Assembly (NCBI GenBank): GCA_947179485.1
Contig: OX359249.1
Coordinates: forward strand, 38,488,250-38,552,249
Direction: 5' to 3'
DNA length: 64,000 bases
Origin: Allacma fusca
Lineage: Eukaryota > Arthropoda > Collembola > Symphypleona > Sminthuridae
Below the pieces are notes generated by a model. It saw nothing but the letters and a program-made list of their open reading frames with translations. It searched no databases and was not told where the DNA came from. Every line of letters starts with the position of its first letter. Positions within the stretch are counted from its first letter, which is position 1. Positions 1 to 14,200 of the stretch are shown here, piece by piece. The position numbers and the translations under genes are program-made.

Positions 1-84
1 AGTTAATTATTCATTCAGCTTCATCTCCGCTTAAACCTTAAAACAATACTTAAAATAATCTGCAAAAATTATTTTATTTTACAG

Positions 85-719
85 GGTGGGTGTGCATTCT
101 TAGCATTCCAGCGATTCAGACAGGGGTCTGAGTCTGCTTTTGCACCTGCTTACGAGGTTGATTCAGCTGCCATGCCGGGAGCCACAGCGTATTCCTCCTA
201 CCCTGGTGGACCAGATATGGGAACTGGAGGTTACCAAGAGCCTCCATTTAGTCAAAATAAAGGTTAGCTAATTTTCCTTGCATTTTGGGTTTTTTATTCG
301 TTTTGTGAATGTGTTAACTTGAGTAGCTGGTGTCTTGCTTTTAAAGATCTTGTTGAAATCGTGTGTAAGCACACAGATAAAGTTGTATAGTGTACAATTT
401 ATTAATACAATTTGGAAATTCTGCTAAAATATTTTGTGAATAACGAAATATTTTCAATCTTTCTATGCTCAATCTAGCAAACGATGACGAATGTAAGTCA
501 TTTGTTGGGGGTTAATAACCCTTTATAAAATCCAATTTTAAAAACTTCTAAGACTTATTCAGTCGTTCCATATTTGTTAAGTATTTGACAGTAATTATCG
601 GATTTATGTAATTAATTACTTTTGCGTTAATAATCTTAGCAAAAGAATGCTTTATTTCAAATTGTGTCATTTGCATTTTTGCAGGCCCGGGAATGGATTA
701 TTCTGCTCCTACCTATTGA
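85..719 (+). CDS. Syngr: Synaptogyrin, C-terminal two exons (partial, gene starts before the window or further left)
   Basis: Two exons, 85-262 and 685-719, joined in frame: an acceptor TTTTACAG before 85, a donor GTTAGC after 262, an acceptor TTTTTGCAG before 685, and TGA at 717-719. The 70-odd residues begin GGCAFLAFQRFRQGSESAF and end MDYSAPTY. The start is the cytosolic edge of the fourth membrane helix of a synaptogyrin (family pattern: small residues, FLAFxRxRQG), followed by the Tyr/Gly/Pro-rich cytosolic tail typical of this family. Synaptogyrins are four-helix (MARVEL) proteins of synaptic and other small vesicles, with a role in vesicle trafficking and exocytosis. The helices and N-terminus are not in this window. 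The call rests on the short tail motif, so a SCAMP-like vesicle protein is the main alternative. The transcript probably runs on into a long 3' UTR. Confidence 0.75.
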
Positions 720-3700
720 AAGGATCCTGGTAATCTTTTTGATCTAATAATTTGGTCGTTTGTTTGCTTGGAAAACAACGGGTTGTAAATCTGAACTACG
801 GACTGTTTTGCTAAAATACGAAGAAACGGATTGATGCAGCTAAAGAGTTACCGACAACCTGTGGTTTTGAAACTTTTTAGAGTAAGAAATTTTGTTAAAA
901 TCAACTATTTTCATTGCAAATACAATTTCGCCTACTTTATAAGTAATTTTGAAAATCAGCTGTGCACATCGAGTGCGTTTAGTTTTCATTTCGTGTTAAG
1001 TAAATTGTTGTATTTATTTAGTTCTTGAAATCATTGTTTAAAGATTTATTTTCCGTTAAACTCATTCCTGATTGATCTCTTTATATAAATTACATAGAAG
1101 GAAGCAGTCAATAATTTGTCATTGACTGAAATTAACTGTAACCGGGACTTATTAATTGACGCATACATAATAACTAGTCAAGATAAAAATGTCAGATATA
1201 CATGCCTACTCGGTAACGTTACTGTAAAAAACTTGAACACATTTAGTAGATATGATATGAGTGACGAACGTGATTGTTGCAATTATTTTTACAAATCAAT
1301 TCACATTTGAATTGACATATTAAAAAGTCCGTAGTAGTTTTTCACAAACAACTGCCACATTGATCACTAATACGAGTTTCATTTAGCTTTTACATTGTAC
1401 TGCGAATTACAGTGTATTATGATGTAAACTATCTGCAACGTAAATTGCGTATCTAGTTAATCGCAGGAAGCAGTAATCATCCAACCGTCATAGTTAAGAT
1501 TGAGTCCAGCGAATGTCCCACCCTATCAAACATTTATTCCTGAAAACCACTGATACATAATAATACATTTGTGAAAATCTGCGTAAATGTAAAGCCGTGT
1601 GAATCACTGTGCTTGTTACGAAACCTTAAATATGTTTCAGTGGCAGGAATTTACTTAAATATCATGAGGCAATCATTTTAGTATTCAGCCATCTCAGAAG
1701 TTAGGGTAGTTGTAATCTAGTGATTAAAACTGCTTGAAAATATTTTAAACCGTTATTTTACCTGTTAGTGAGTTACTACTTTGATTTGTATTCATGTATC
1801 CACCAGAACTCTATAGTTACCTGACTTATTATTGTGTGTAGTATAATATTTATCTGTTTGATAACTGGTAACTGTAGTATAAAAACTAACAAAGTATCTA
1901 AATATACGAATCAATAATGTAACTGTGAGAAGCTTTTTAAAATGCAGCTGTACAAAAGACTAAGTTGAACCTATTCCCATGAATGCAATAACAATAACCA
2001 CCAATGATCAATTAACTTGAATTTACTGACACCTGTCTTGTAATAATTAATATACAGCTTAAAGGCTAACTTGTGTAAATTAGACCCAGCCTGTAAAGCG
2101 TAATGTAAGTCATACGCGATGGTGATAGTTTGCATTCATAAATTGAATCTCTTTTAACGTTTTAGGGTTAGGGTTGACTGTGACTGATCTTGGTTTACAG
2201 TTTTTAAATGACAGTTTAATTGTAACTAAGCTTTTCGAGGCTTGCTGATTTCTTCAGTTTATGATTCTTCCAGTAATAGTTACTATCACGCTATTGCGGC
2301 GCGTCTCTTGTAAAAGCATACATGAATTGGTAGAACTTATTGTGAAGCAGCAACTTTTAAGTTAAGTTTTCATTACTTGATGACGGACTTTCCAAGATTC
2401 AACTTGAATTAAAAGAGTCTTATATTTATATGACCTAACTCGTGGTAGTGGCATAATATTTTACCGAGAATTTCTAAAGAAATAAATTTTCGTTGCATAT
2501 CAGCTCGAACTCGAAATGATAACAATACTAATAATTACCTGTGTACTTGTAAGGAAGTACAAAATTAAGAAATTCATGAAGGTGGTGAGAGTTACATGTA
2601 ATTCAAATAAAATAAAATACTTAGTTAGCACTAATTGTAATAATTGTAAGTTGAGTAATTTAGTGATTCCAGGCACCTGTGTGAATGTTATACATGCCAA
2701 AAATCGGTATCTTTATAACTTGCGTAATATTTACTGTCATACGAAATTATTCATTTACAGTTCGCAATGTCTGGTAATTTTAGGCTCCTACGAAATATGC
2801 ACTATGAAGGGCATCAGCTCCTCTAAGTAAAGTTTTTAAAATGTGATAATTCTTGTAATTATTGTACTTACAATTAGTAAGGCACTAAACAGTAACAATC
2901 ATTAAGTTGATTCAACACGAATTTCTGTAAATTAAGGGCACGATGACGATGACACAGAATGGATCTCTGTTACGTTAATAAGATTGATGCTGTTTGACTG
3001 CACTTCATGCATTGTTTCAAGTATTTTGTATTATGATACATTTTTGTAGCTCGTGCTCCTATTTTCAAGTTTTACTTGGTTGTAAAGGTATCCAGATCCA
3101 GAAGATACTTATGTGTTGTGTGTTTGTGCAACTAATTTGCACGAGAATATGGCATGTGTGTGTAGCGTCATAATGTGCCGAACTTGTAATTAGTACTAGT
3201 CAAGTTATAGAACTCATGTACTGTGTTTGTGTATTGACATTGTCTTGTTTATTGACTATTATGATACGTGGGTATGTTTGATTTACACAAACGTGTGTTA
3301 AAATTCTTTGTAAAAGAATTTTGATCCGTTTTTCTGTTCATCATTGAGGGAAAATTTTAATCGAGTCTGCCCAAGTTTACTAGGGTGTCGTGGAAATTTC
3401 CAGTTGGGTCGTAATTCATCAAAATGCTTCAGGGAATTACAAATTGCTAAAAGTAATATCCAATGTAGACGTTTGGGTCGATTCACATAGTAGGCCGTGG
3501 TTGTTTGTTGTGCAATACCTACTGTAAGTCTTGGAATCCCCCTCGAGGGGTAAATTATTTTTAATTGTTAGTTTTAAAGTCGCTCTGTACTGGGTAACTC
3601 AAGATTTTTTACAGTAAGTATGAATACAGTTCTTAGTCGTATACTTAGGGTACCATTTGCCGAAAACAAATGGCATTTCGGACAGCGAGTGAGATAAAAA

Positions 3701-6700
3701 TTTTAGTGATTTTCATGTTTATCTGTTAACTCCACAAGCTGTTCTTCAGGTCACCGGTGTCAAACTTTATCTAAGTCCCATTTTATATGTGGCACTTTTT
3801 GACTGGGAACATTATTCTTGTTCGCCGACTTGCGCAGTTTAAGTACGTGACCCTTGTGTCACATTTGATGCAAGTTTATGCAGATGTGAATACCAAAGGA
3901 CAGCAAGAGAGAGACAAATTGAACGTGACTATCCACATTGAACCAATCAGAAAACTATTGTCATAGGCACACAAGCAATTTAAGCGTGGCATATAAGAGA
4001 AGAATAATTATTAGAATATGTACTAAAAAATATTTTAACTCATATTTAACTATTTAATACTGTGTGGTATAGTCAGTATGTTTCACCCACACGTTCTATA
4101 ATAATCATTATAATAGTGATGTATGTAAATTTAGTGAGGATACAATTCGAATGAATTCATCCAGTGACTGTTAAATGTTACACCTTATATGTATATAATT
4201 ATATGTAGATACACAACCACAAGTCATGGCTGTGTTATAGATACATATAATTGTCACGTCCAGGTCGCAGGGCAGCAAACTCTAATGTATTAGTGTACTC
4301 TGCAAAAACACATGTCATGACTGCTGAATAGAAAGTCTGTTTCATTTTTAAGCAAAGTTTGGTCCGACAAACCTGGCACACTTCGGTTTCCCATTGCCTA
4401 AGGTTTCAGAATGTACAGTGGGTATTGATATTGGGCTATAATAAATGTTCGCTAAACTCACGTAAAGAAAACAAAACAAAATTGAAACTATATATGTAGC
4501 ATATACATAAGTAGATGCGCGTACTGGTATAATCAATCCCATTAGACTAATCTAAATCTAAATAGAATATATCGAGTGCATTGAACCATTTTACCTGGTG
4601 TTAATTTCAAGGGATTTTTTTTGGTAGGGAACTGATTAGAAGCAGGGAAATGAAAGTATTATGAAAAAATCCTGCAAGGGGATGTGTTCCGTTATATTAA
4701 AGAAAGTTGTTGTAAATCTGGAGTCGTAGGTTTAAAGTACCGAAATGTACTGGTATTGTTCTTAATCATAATGATTGATGCAGAAAATGTACCACAATTG
4801 ATGGAAATATTTAGTAGACGAAAATAGAGTGCAACAATAATTAAAATAATATTCAAAACAACTAAAAATGAAATTCAGTGTTTAAGTAAGGTGAGTAGTA
4901 TTCAGTGTAGTGTTTTAATAAAGGCTTCGCAGATCAAAATGTGACAAATTTTCATTCTCTATTCGCCTTTAATTTTGAAAAAGTAAAGCAGTATAAGTAT
5001 AGTTAAACGTTAAACCTGTATAAAGCGGGAATGGATGGCACAGATTGGTTTAAGTTTACAACGAAAAAGGAAAAAACAGTATTGTGCTATATGACTTGCG
5101 AGTCCACCCCTTCAATTGGAATTAAAATGTATATATTATTTGATGTTTCCTTCAGTAACATTTGAATCACAGCAATGAAGATAGTATCCGTAATTATTTC
5201 ATTTTTTAAAACGTTTTGGTTTTCCTTATTCAGCTTTCTTCTGGTACTCTCTTACATCATTTACTTATGTCCTGTATTTCAAGGTGTTCCTAGTAATATG
5301 ATTAATTTTTTGTGTGTCAATCGGAACAGGGAAATCGTAACCATATTTTGCGTACGTATCTTGTTGGTAAACAAACCTGTTATGCTTTTTTTTTCATTCC
5401 TTTCTTTTGATACTTTGTTTACTATAATCTGTGCGTGGTGATTTGCTAAGCCTAGAGTACTCACTGCGACGCCTCTATACATACAAGCATGTTCGATTAA
5501 TGTAAATCAAAAGATTATATCTATATTGATTTGAAAATTGTCACTTTTGGATTTCTTTAAAATTAATGGCATCATTGCCAGCTGGGTGTAATAGAAAGCC
5601 TGATAAAAATATTTCGACTTGTAACTTATTACGTGAAATACATGGAGTCAATCAATGTATGTGGCAATAAAAGTTATACGTTCCGTGTAAAAAACATCCA
5701 TCGTCTTTTTTCTCATGACATCATCATTACCATCCCATGTTCCGTTCTCAGTTCTGTATTCTGTACATCATACTCAATATTAAATCTCCATTTCTGTACT
5801 ATTTCTGTCGGCAACATTTCCATGTAATCACGCACAGTGTTCACCAGTCCACGAGACGGACAGCTTACAGATTACAATCATAGACATCATTACTGCAATG
5901 GAATTAGTAGGGACGAGTCGCACCGAAATGAATGAATGTAAAGTATGTGTATCTACGTTTTATTATGTGTATTGAATTCGGTACGGACAGCATGTGCCCA
6001 AGGGAAGGAAAGGGATTACAGTCACCACTGTAATCAACCATCAACCACTAAAAGAGATACCCAGACCCAGCAGACGTAATATGAGGTTTACTCATTTCAA
6101 CCAGAAAGAAATCCTATGTAATCAACTGTTGTATCCATTTAACATGGAAATATAGCCATGACGTGCGAACGCTTTTATTATCTTCACAGGCTACAGAAGC
6201 ATATGCATTAGAATTGCAGAAAAGTAGGTACTGAACCTTGTAACTTACAGACACAGTAGAGGAATGTAAGTTTAATAATAAACTTCGCATTTTAATAGGT
6301 ATGTATACCAACGGTGGTGACAATTACATTAGGTATTAGTAGGATGTTATTGTTATTGGAAAAACTTTGACTATAGGGTGTGACAAGATAAAAAATCTGG
6401 AGAAACAATGGCAGGTATAATTATACCTCAATTGCAGATTCGTCAGCATGAGCAAGCGATAGCGTGATCCGTTTATGTAAAGGCTGGGTCCACTGAGTGA
6501 GCTTGATCATGAAGGATTTTTTTTCCCAGAAGTACTAAAAATATTTTTTTAAATTTTAGCTTCACATGTGTCTTCAATTTCAAGTCAAGAAACGAAACTG
6601 AATCGTCACTTGATGGGAATTGCATGGGAATCTCCCGAGGATTTCTGGCAACAGTTGGAAAATGTTTCTTACAAAATTCAATGCCTTTATGCTTTGTTAG

Positions 6701-8506
6701 TTTTCGCTCTCACTTGTAGTCTGTTCGTTTCACGGCTCTAGTAAAAGGACTTCTTAGAATAGCAAACTTAATAACCGAAGATATTATGTCCTAAAACTTG
6801 TCACTTGAATTCCATGTTCTGTCTGCTGTATGAGACGCCCACGTCCTGAGGAGACCCCTAAACAATACGTCACGGGAAGGCCATGTGTATGTACATCTGT
6901 TTTTTTAACTCATCCTAACGATTTACTTCATGCTTGCTTGAAGGTAAAATATTTGCACACATGATAGAAGACCTGCAAATTAAGCGGACCATGCACTTTT
7001 TATCCAGTCATACTTTTCTAACATAAATTATTGAAGCATGGTCTTCTGGTTATTCATGGTTTATATTTTGGCAAGCACGTTCACATCTCTACTTTTAAGC
7101 ATGCATATTTCCATTTGCTGCTTTTCAAATTGCAGTTCCATGCATACATATACAACAGCACCTTGTCCGTAAAATACTGTAGTTTTTGTCCGTGGACTTC
7201 CACAGGGGTTCTATATCAGTCCTGTCTCATCCTCAACCATAGATTTAAGTCTGATTTCATATTCTAATCATACATACATTCAAGGTGTACTTCAAAGTCA
7301 CGTGGAATTTTCCGTTTTTTATTAGGTAGGCTTTTTTTGCTTTGTAATATTATTATTTCGTGTCCCAATCGTGGTATGAATCCGTTCCGCTTGAAGGAAA
7401 TGATTACCCTTCAGTGTAGTTTATAGCTCATGTTGATCTCCCATGTCTAATGATTATTGGGAATCCAGACTCAATCGTGTTATGGTCCATAACTTTCAGT
7501 TTTCCTTTATACGTACAAATGAATAGCTTGTGAGGGAGTATTTTTTACTAATACCAGCCAATACTCGGCTTTAAAATTGAGTAAATAAATTTCCTGTAGG
7601 CTTCCAAAACGTATGATTTATGAGACTCTCATATAGATTCATGCAGTTGATTCCAAGAGGCCATACCATACTTCCAAAAAACGACTACTCGATTTTCTCG
7701 ATGTGCCCCGTAATAAAAATAAAATATTGGTGACAAGTTACAGTGTGTTTGTGCTAATTGTGAGACTAACGACCGCACACGGTGACAATTGTGACAAGGT
7801 TTCGGTCGTATATCTCTCCTTGATTGAATCCAATTTCCTTCCTAAATAGTTGTTTCTACGTTATGACTGTACCCAACTGGCTACCAGCATGCATTCTCAT
7901 AGGAGCACAGAATCGGATGTGGATTAGTGAGAAAGTATTTGCGTATACAGTTTATGTTATTTTTTCTATTTTCACGCGCACGTTTTCTGTCCGCTGGTAG
8001 GATATTAATGGTGTTTATCCTTTCAAATGGTTTGAAATCACTCTAGCAGTCCGAAGAAGGAAAATGTCACGGGAATGATACTTCAATTTGGATTACTGTA
8101 ATTCTCACAACGCTGATGTTACTGTTTCTGGGAAAGGAAGCGTGCAACATATGAATTTCTGTCATAGTCAACATACTTGTGTGCATTAAAAACATTTTAC
8201 TTGATACTGATACTTGCCAAACAACTGGAGACATTTATTTCCTCGTGTGGGCTTACTACCAGTTCTACTTGACTCACAATTAGAAGTCAGGAATTATGGA
8301 ACGAACCGTCAGTCATCTCTTTGCTGTGCTTTCGGCACGTACTTATACTTTCAGGGTAGTTGGAGCTGGACCCGGACATCATGAGAATCGTATGTCCACC
8401 CGAGACATTTTTGCCAGTTCCAGTTAATTTCAGTGCAGTGGGATAAATTTTACGCATGATATATAATTATTTCATTACTAGGAATCTACCATTTCGCTTT
8501 TGGAAA
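720..8506. other. Long gap: presumed synaptogyrin 3' UTR, then intergenic DNA up to gene A
   Basis: No exon-like frame with splice sites or a recognisable protein is visible on either strand. The small open frames here (at most 104 codons, e.g. 2516-2830) have low-complexity, Ile/Asn/Tyr-rich translations expected of AT-rich noncoding DNA. The first AATAAA signals after the synaptogyrin stop are near 2481 and 2589, so a 3' UTR of about 1.8 kb is possible. Later ones occur near 4917 and 5667. A short imperfect hairpin with AATTATATGTA arms lies at about 4196-4251. Confidence 0.5.
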
Positions 8507-11207
8507 ATGTGGTCCGAGTGTTTAAAAGTACATGTGTGTGTGAAGTTTTTTAAAAGTGGGCGAACACTTTATCTTCCCTTTTTATGTAACATTACAATAA
8601 TACTGTTCGTACTAATTGGGCTTACTACAAGTAATGAGTTGCAGTACTCTGTGGAAAGCAATGTTAATATTTCGACTGAAAAGTTGTTTATGTGCCCGGA
8701 TTATCAGTTAAATAAAAGCGCTGTGGTTCGCATTCCCCCGCTTTGGACCAAGTCTAAGGAGAACCGACTGAATTTTAAGTAGGAAGCTGTACTAATTTGT
8801 TGAATAAATACCTGTCAGAATGTGTTATTAACAAATTATGTTTATCCATATTTATGAGTTGTTAACGTTTACAATTTACAATCAATTGTTTTGCAATAAT
8901 TATTATTGTACAGATTACAGGAAGGATTCCAGGGATGTGGGAACGAGAGTTTTTTAGTTGTGCTAGAAGAGCTTGTAGTTAATGCCAGTGAAGTAGATAA
9001 CGCCAATGTGGAAGGTTACATGGAATTCAATGGGTTTCTAAAGCTTCAGAACGATTTTTACCGCCCCTCAGAATACTGTTTGCAAGAGTAATAAAATCGA
9101 ATTGCCTATTTATTACACTGTAATATTTTGTTGTGACTGTAATAATTTCTTATGATCTATAATAAACACTTTAAACAATCGCTTGTACATAGGCAGAAGA
9201 CCGGGACGGTAAAGTTGAAGGTTTGCAAACCCACATGCTCGGGCATGACACCATGCATTGCAAAATGCTGCAGCTTTGGCAAGGTTTTAGATGGTATGGG
9301 CTGTGTGGAGATTGACGGGGAACAAATGGATTGGAAGCCACCCGTATTTACGGAAAATGGAGTCAGAGACTCGGATCCCGGCTGGCAACCACATATCAGG
9401 TCGAATCAGTTGATATGCAAATATTCGAATGGGACAGTACACAAAATGTACCAGTCTTGGCCTTCTGTTGATTTCACTGACGATGACGGCTACTTAGCTC
9501 ACAAAGAGTCGTATGTTTATATTATTTCCTGATTTCCGTGATGTCGCATGACCACATAACAAGTGCTAATAGTCAAACATAATTTTAATTAAATTTTTAT
9601 AACTAAGAGAAATTATCAACACAATATAGAATAAGGCTACGAAAAGACGGAAATCTATTGTTCTTGGGAAAGAAGCGTGCTTGGGAAGTGATACCACCGT
9701 CAGAATTTTGTATCGACGATTTGGAAACCTACGAAGAACACTCTGAAAGACCATTTATGATTGTACTATGTACAGTGGAGTCCGATATACATGTTAGAAG
9801 ATACATTTCTAGATTGATATGAAACTGATACGCATAGTATCTCCGGCATCTCCCAGTTACTGTAATTACTTAATTTTACAAAATATTTTTTTTTACAGGG
9901 AAGAATCACTTGGTTGTATGTAACGGCTATGTTCACCTCCGCGTTTTTCCTTTTTCTCACCGCTTTGGTCTACGGACTGTTATGGGACAAACATAATGTT
10001 CACGGCTGGACCATATTTGCCTACGTGACATCCATGTTTTTCTTATATGCTCTCCTCGGAGCTTCAAACGTTGTTGGGATGAGGGGAGAAGCTGAGGATT
10101 ACGACCCAATGCAAGATAGACTGATATGCTTTATAATTGGTGAACTTAAATGCACAAATATATATTTTGTAAGATTTCTTGAAATGGCTTTTTTACCTTA
10201 ATCGTTTATTGTTTTTAAAAACATTTAGGAATCTCAGGGCATCTGTTCTTCATATCAACGTTCTGCTGGTTGACTTTGATCAATTTTGACTTGTGGTCCA
10301 CTTTCCGGTACGGGCTTTTCCAAATTTACTGGAAAATATAATTACTTACACTTTTATCTCATTTCAAAATTAAATGATTACTGTTGACCAGAAAAAATAG
10401 TAATCATAGTGCTTTTATTTCAGTTCTAATAAACCGGTTGGAGAACGTTCAAAAGGGCTGAAACGCTTTTTATGCTATAATTTATTTGCTTGGGGAGTAT
10501 CAATAGCTGTCGTAATTGTTGGAGTGGTACTGGAATGGTTGTATCCGTAAGTTTATTTTATGTTCTCCGCAACAGAACTTCTCGTAAATATTTATGAGGA
10601 AAATAAAATTTGGCACGTGATTGAAACATTTAGAGAAACTGAAAGTGAAGTGGTGGTCCCTCTTTATGGTCAAGTAAATTGTTTTATCGCACCCTGGGCT
10701 AAGGGCTACTATGTGTACTCCATCATTGGTCTCCTAATGATCATAAATGCTATCTTTATTGTTCTGACATCCTACACCATTTATCGGTTTAGCGAGACTA
10801 CTCGCATGGTCGCCCACAGTAGATCTGGTGGAGCTCAACAGTCGTAAGAATGTCTTGTTTATTTACATTTCCCATTATTTATCCACTGTGGATTCTGAAG
10901 GATGAATTCTACTTTTTTATTTGTACATAATATATGTGCTCAGGTAGTCTACTAATATGTTTATTTTGATTCCCTCTCCAGCTTCAAGTTATTCTCCAAG
11001 CTATTTGTAATCATGGGGGTTACCTGGACTTTTGATATCATATCTTGGCTCTTTAGTCAAGACACTACAATAATGTACTCGGTATGGATTATTCTTGATC
11101 TACTCAACATATGCCAAGCCATAGCAATCTTTGTGATCTTCATATGCAAACAAAAAACCGTAGAGCAGCTCCGACAAAAGTTCCCTATTTTCAGCCGTAA
11201 GAAATGA
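8507..11207 (+). CDS. Methuselah-like adhesion-type GPCR (gene A), complete, nine exons
   Basis: Exons by phase and splice consensus: 8507-8778, 8914-9087, 9193-9510, 9630-9792, 9899-10139, 10229-10307, 10424-10546, 10634-10843, 10982-11207. This gives about 601 aa. A hydrophobic signal segment lies at about residues 21-40. The start could instead be the in-frame ATG at 8456. The ectodomain (about 45-305) carries the Methuselah signature: an early Cys, YMEFNGFLK, EYCLQ, VCKPTC, PCIAKCC, a second C-terminal half with RLRKDGNLL and FCIDD, and a final Cys in IVLCTV. Seven helices follow (about 313-585), with family motifs KHNVHGWT after TM1, FDLWSTFR after TM3 and MGVTWTFDIISW in TM6, then a short basic tail. 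The fourth exon has no ATG and would be missed by a simple ORF scan. Methuselah receptors are secretin/adhesion-like 7TM proteins at the plasma membrane, linked in Drosophila to stress resistance and lifespan. The ligand here is unknown. A candidate poly(A) signal AATAAA lies at 12167-12172. Confidence 0.9.
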
Positions 11208-14200
11208 ATTACTATTACTGTTTTGTATGTTTGACTAACGACTATCCTTTAAAGAATGTGTGTGCTTAAAAAAAATATGGATTTGCTTAAAAGCGTATAT
11301 ATACAACAAACATGTTTTTTATTCATTGAAAACAGTTTAGCCGATTGTCCTGTCGAAATTATGTGCCTAATGTATTGCGAAGTATTATGTGTGTATGCTT
11401 GCATAATGTGTGATTTTATTTCCTAGTTGCTTACAAATTGCATTTAGGCTACTATTGAAGTTTAATTTACAATAGAATCCCCGGACATCTGTGGGAGAGC
11501 ACACCAAGGGAAATCATCAGCTAACCGTTACCGGTCAACAATTTCATCTTCCAAAGAAACCTCTGCTAGTACTCAGAACACCAGTACCAAGAATTCGTCG
11601 GTGGTTTAAAACCAAAAAGTCAAGCTTATTAGTCACTGTCACAAAGTAGAGTGTACTGCCGAATATGTCACTGTTTACCAAGTTGTTACACATCATAATA
11701 CATGTGGTTTGAGTTTCTATTTGATAATATAACTTAACATGTGCTGTATGCTGAAGTGAGTAATGTAATGCAACTACATATTGCTCATTTGTAACTTGTG
11801 ATGTTTATTTCCAATAGTTAAACCGGTGTAATACTGTCTGCTAACACTAAATGCTCCTTTAGTTCAAAGTTGTTTAATAGCTTCATGTAAATTTTACTGA
11901 TCTATTTAATGCCAGTGTAAGTGTTATATTGTTATTATGTAAACGAATTATTTTTACCTTATATCATCAACGTAAAAAGGGAGTCAGTAGGTGGAGATTG
12001 TTAATGAAAAACGTGATACGTTAAGAAAGTATTTCATTAAATTATTTCAAAGATGTGCCGCACAGAAATATCAAAGTCAATGTCTCCATGTTGGGCTCTT
12101 TGCTTTTATACATTATTATTATACAGTAGCCAAGTATGAAAACAGGTTTGGAGAGGTAGTGCGTGAAATAAATTTCTAGAATTCGTTTGAAATAACGACT
12201 TGCGTGTACGCCATTTAGAAGACTGCGATTGTATGTACTATTCTTAAACTTCTAAAAGTTAGCGCAAATGGACAGACATGAACATCAGGCTGGTAATATA
12301 ATTACTTCATCAGATTTTATGTCAGAACTGATCCGAATCATGAGAACTTATTTTTCTTGTCTCGTCAGATTTCCAGTCCAGAATACTCCTGGTGTCGGAG
12401 TTCGAGCTGTTGTATGTTACGTTTCCCCAAATACTGGCTTCTCTTTTGCAGATAGACTGAATTTTTGATTCTCAAGGCAGTAATATAAATATTACTGTCG
12501 TACCCGCTTCGACAATGGTACCGGAGAATTACAAATCATCGATGGAAAAATGATCTAGATGGATACTCGATTTAAAAATGAACATATTTTAAATCGAAAA
12601 TCCATCTAGATCACTTTACCTCTTCGTCGATGCTATAAAGCATGGCACTGAGCCAAAGTATCGCAAAAGACCATACATGGAAATGATAGATCCTTACAAA
12701 TCATTCCGCAGAATAGTCCCGGCAATTCCCAATGCGTGAATGTCGAATACGCCGTCTCTGTCTTTTCTTTCGTAAGTTACGACATAGCTCACACGTTATT
12801 AAATTCACATATTAGAACCATTGTATGTATATGTAATTAATTACATCATCAGAAAAATGAGAGCCACCACTGACAACTTTTTAAGGCATGCTCGCTAGAA
12901 CTTTCCTAATTTCTCACTGAATACATATGTATGAATGGAGCAGAGTTCATGGTTGGACTGTAGACCTGTAGTCCACGAAAATTCTTACACAGACAATTAC
13001 ATACTTCTCACAAATAACAGATCATTGTGAATACTATTAACTATGGCGACTTTGTAGGTCAACGGAGTCTGCCATTCACGTGGCAATATAGCTACAGTAT
13101 AGGTACAGATAGCATCAAATGTTTCGGTTTCCCCCTAAATTGCAATAATTAGGATTTAACTGGAAACTCCAGTATCCTCTCCAGCACGATAGTCTTTGGG
13201 GACCCTAAATCTTTATCTGAAACGCTAAACAAAATTTCCCTTAATATCCGGCAAGAAGGGAACTCAAAACGCAGCCAACACATCCTGTAAATAAGCAGAA
13301 TCGCCGGAATACACTGTAATCATGCAATGTTTGGAAACACGCGAGCTGCATGGAATAATAAGATAACCACAAAATTAAGAGAGGAAAGAATCAAATGAAA
13401 TGAATGCCAGCCAGTTGCTCTCCATTTCCCAAGAATTACGAAAGAACTTCCGAAGTTATTTCATTTGATGGAAATAAAATTTTTAAAAATTCAAATTAAA
13501 AAAATTAAAAGTTTTTATAGAGTGTGTATGACCCAACAGGTAGAAGAAAGATACTTGTCATTACAGCGAACACAATTTGATGTGCACTTGTGCCGATTGC
13601 TTGGCTCTAACCAAACCAGATGTACACAAATTCAGGACTAAAATAAATTTCGGAAATACCTAAATGAATCCTAAATAAACATTCTTCTTGGCACTCTCCT
13701 TTTCAGCTTATTTTGAATTAATATTATTCCATCTGGAGATGACTGTCTGGAGAAAGTCGTTTTGTAATTTTATTGTTTCCGTATTTGACAAAACCAGAAA
13801 TCATTAAGTTAATTGAATCATTTAATTAACTAGAAAGATCTAGCCTTTCTTGTAGTAAATCATTATTTCATGTTTCACGTTATCAAACTTTACCTTATAT
13901 CTAACTTGGACATCATAGAAAGTAGGCTGGCTCCGCCAATACTTAAGCAATAATCATTCTTGCATGTATGCTCGTACTTAAAACTGCAATTAAAATTAAA
14001 TAGGTGTCTGACCTGCTTGATGTACCGTTGTAACATTTTCTTTAATTTGGTTATTGTTTTTGAGTCCGAGTATCGCAAATGATGCTGAAGGTGATATAAT
14101 TATTATTCATAATTAATAGTGTGGCAGCATGCTCATTATATTATTTGTTTGTATGCTCAATTGTATCTATATATGCACATCTCACGCTTGCTTCTTTCAT

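Noticed and set aside
2516-2830. 104-codon plus-strand frame
   Set aside because: It has no domain, no splice context and AT-rich composition. It probably lies within the 3' UTR or intergenic DNA.
10560-10633. Upstream Met of the frame at 10560 as part of gene A coding sequence
   Set aside because: The phase from exon 7 fits only an acceptor ending at 10633. The preceding residues belong to the intron.
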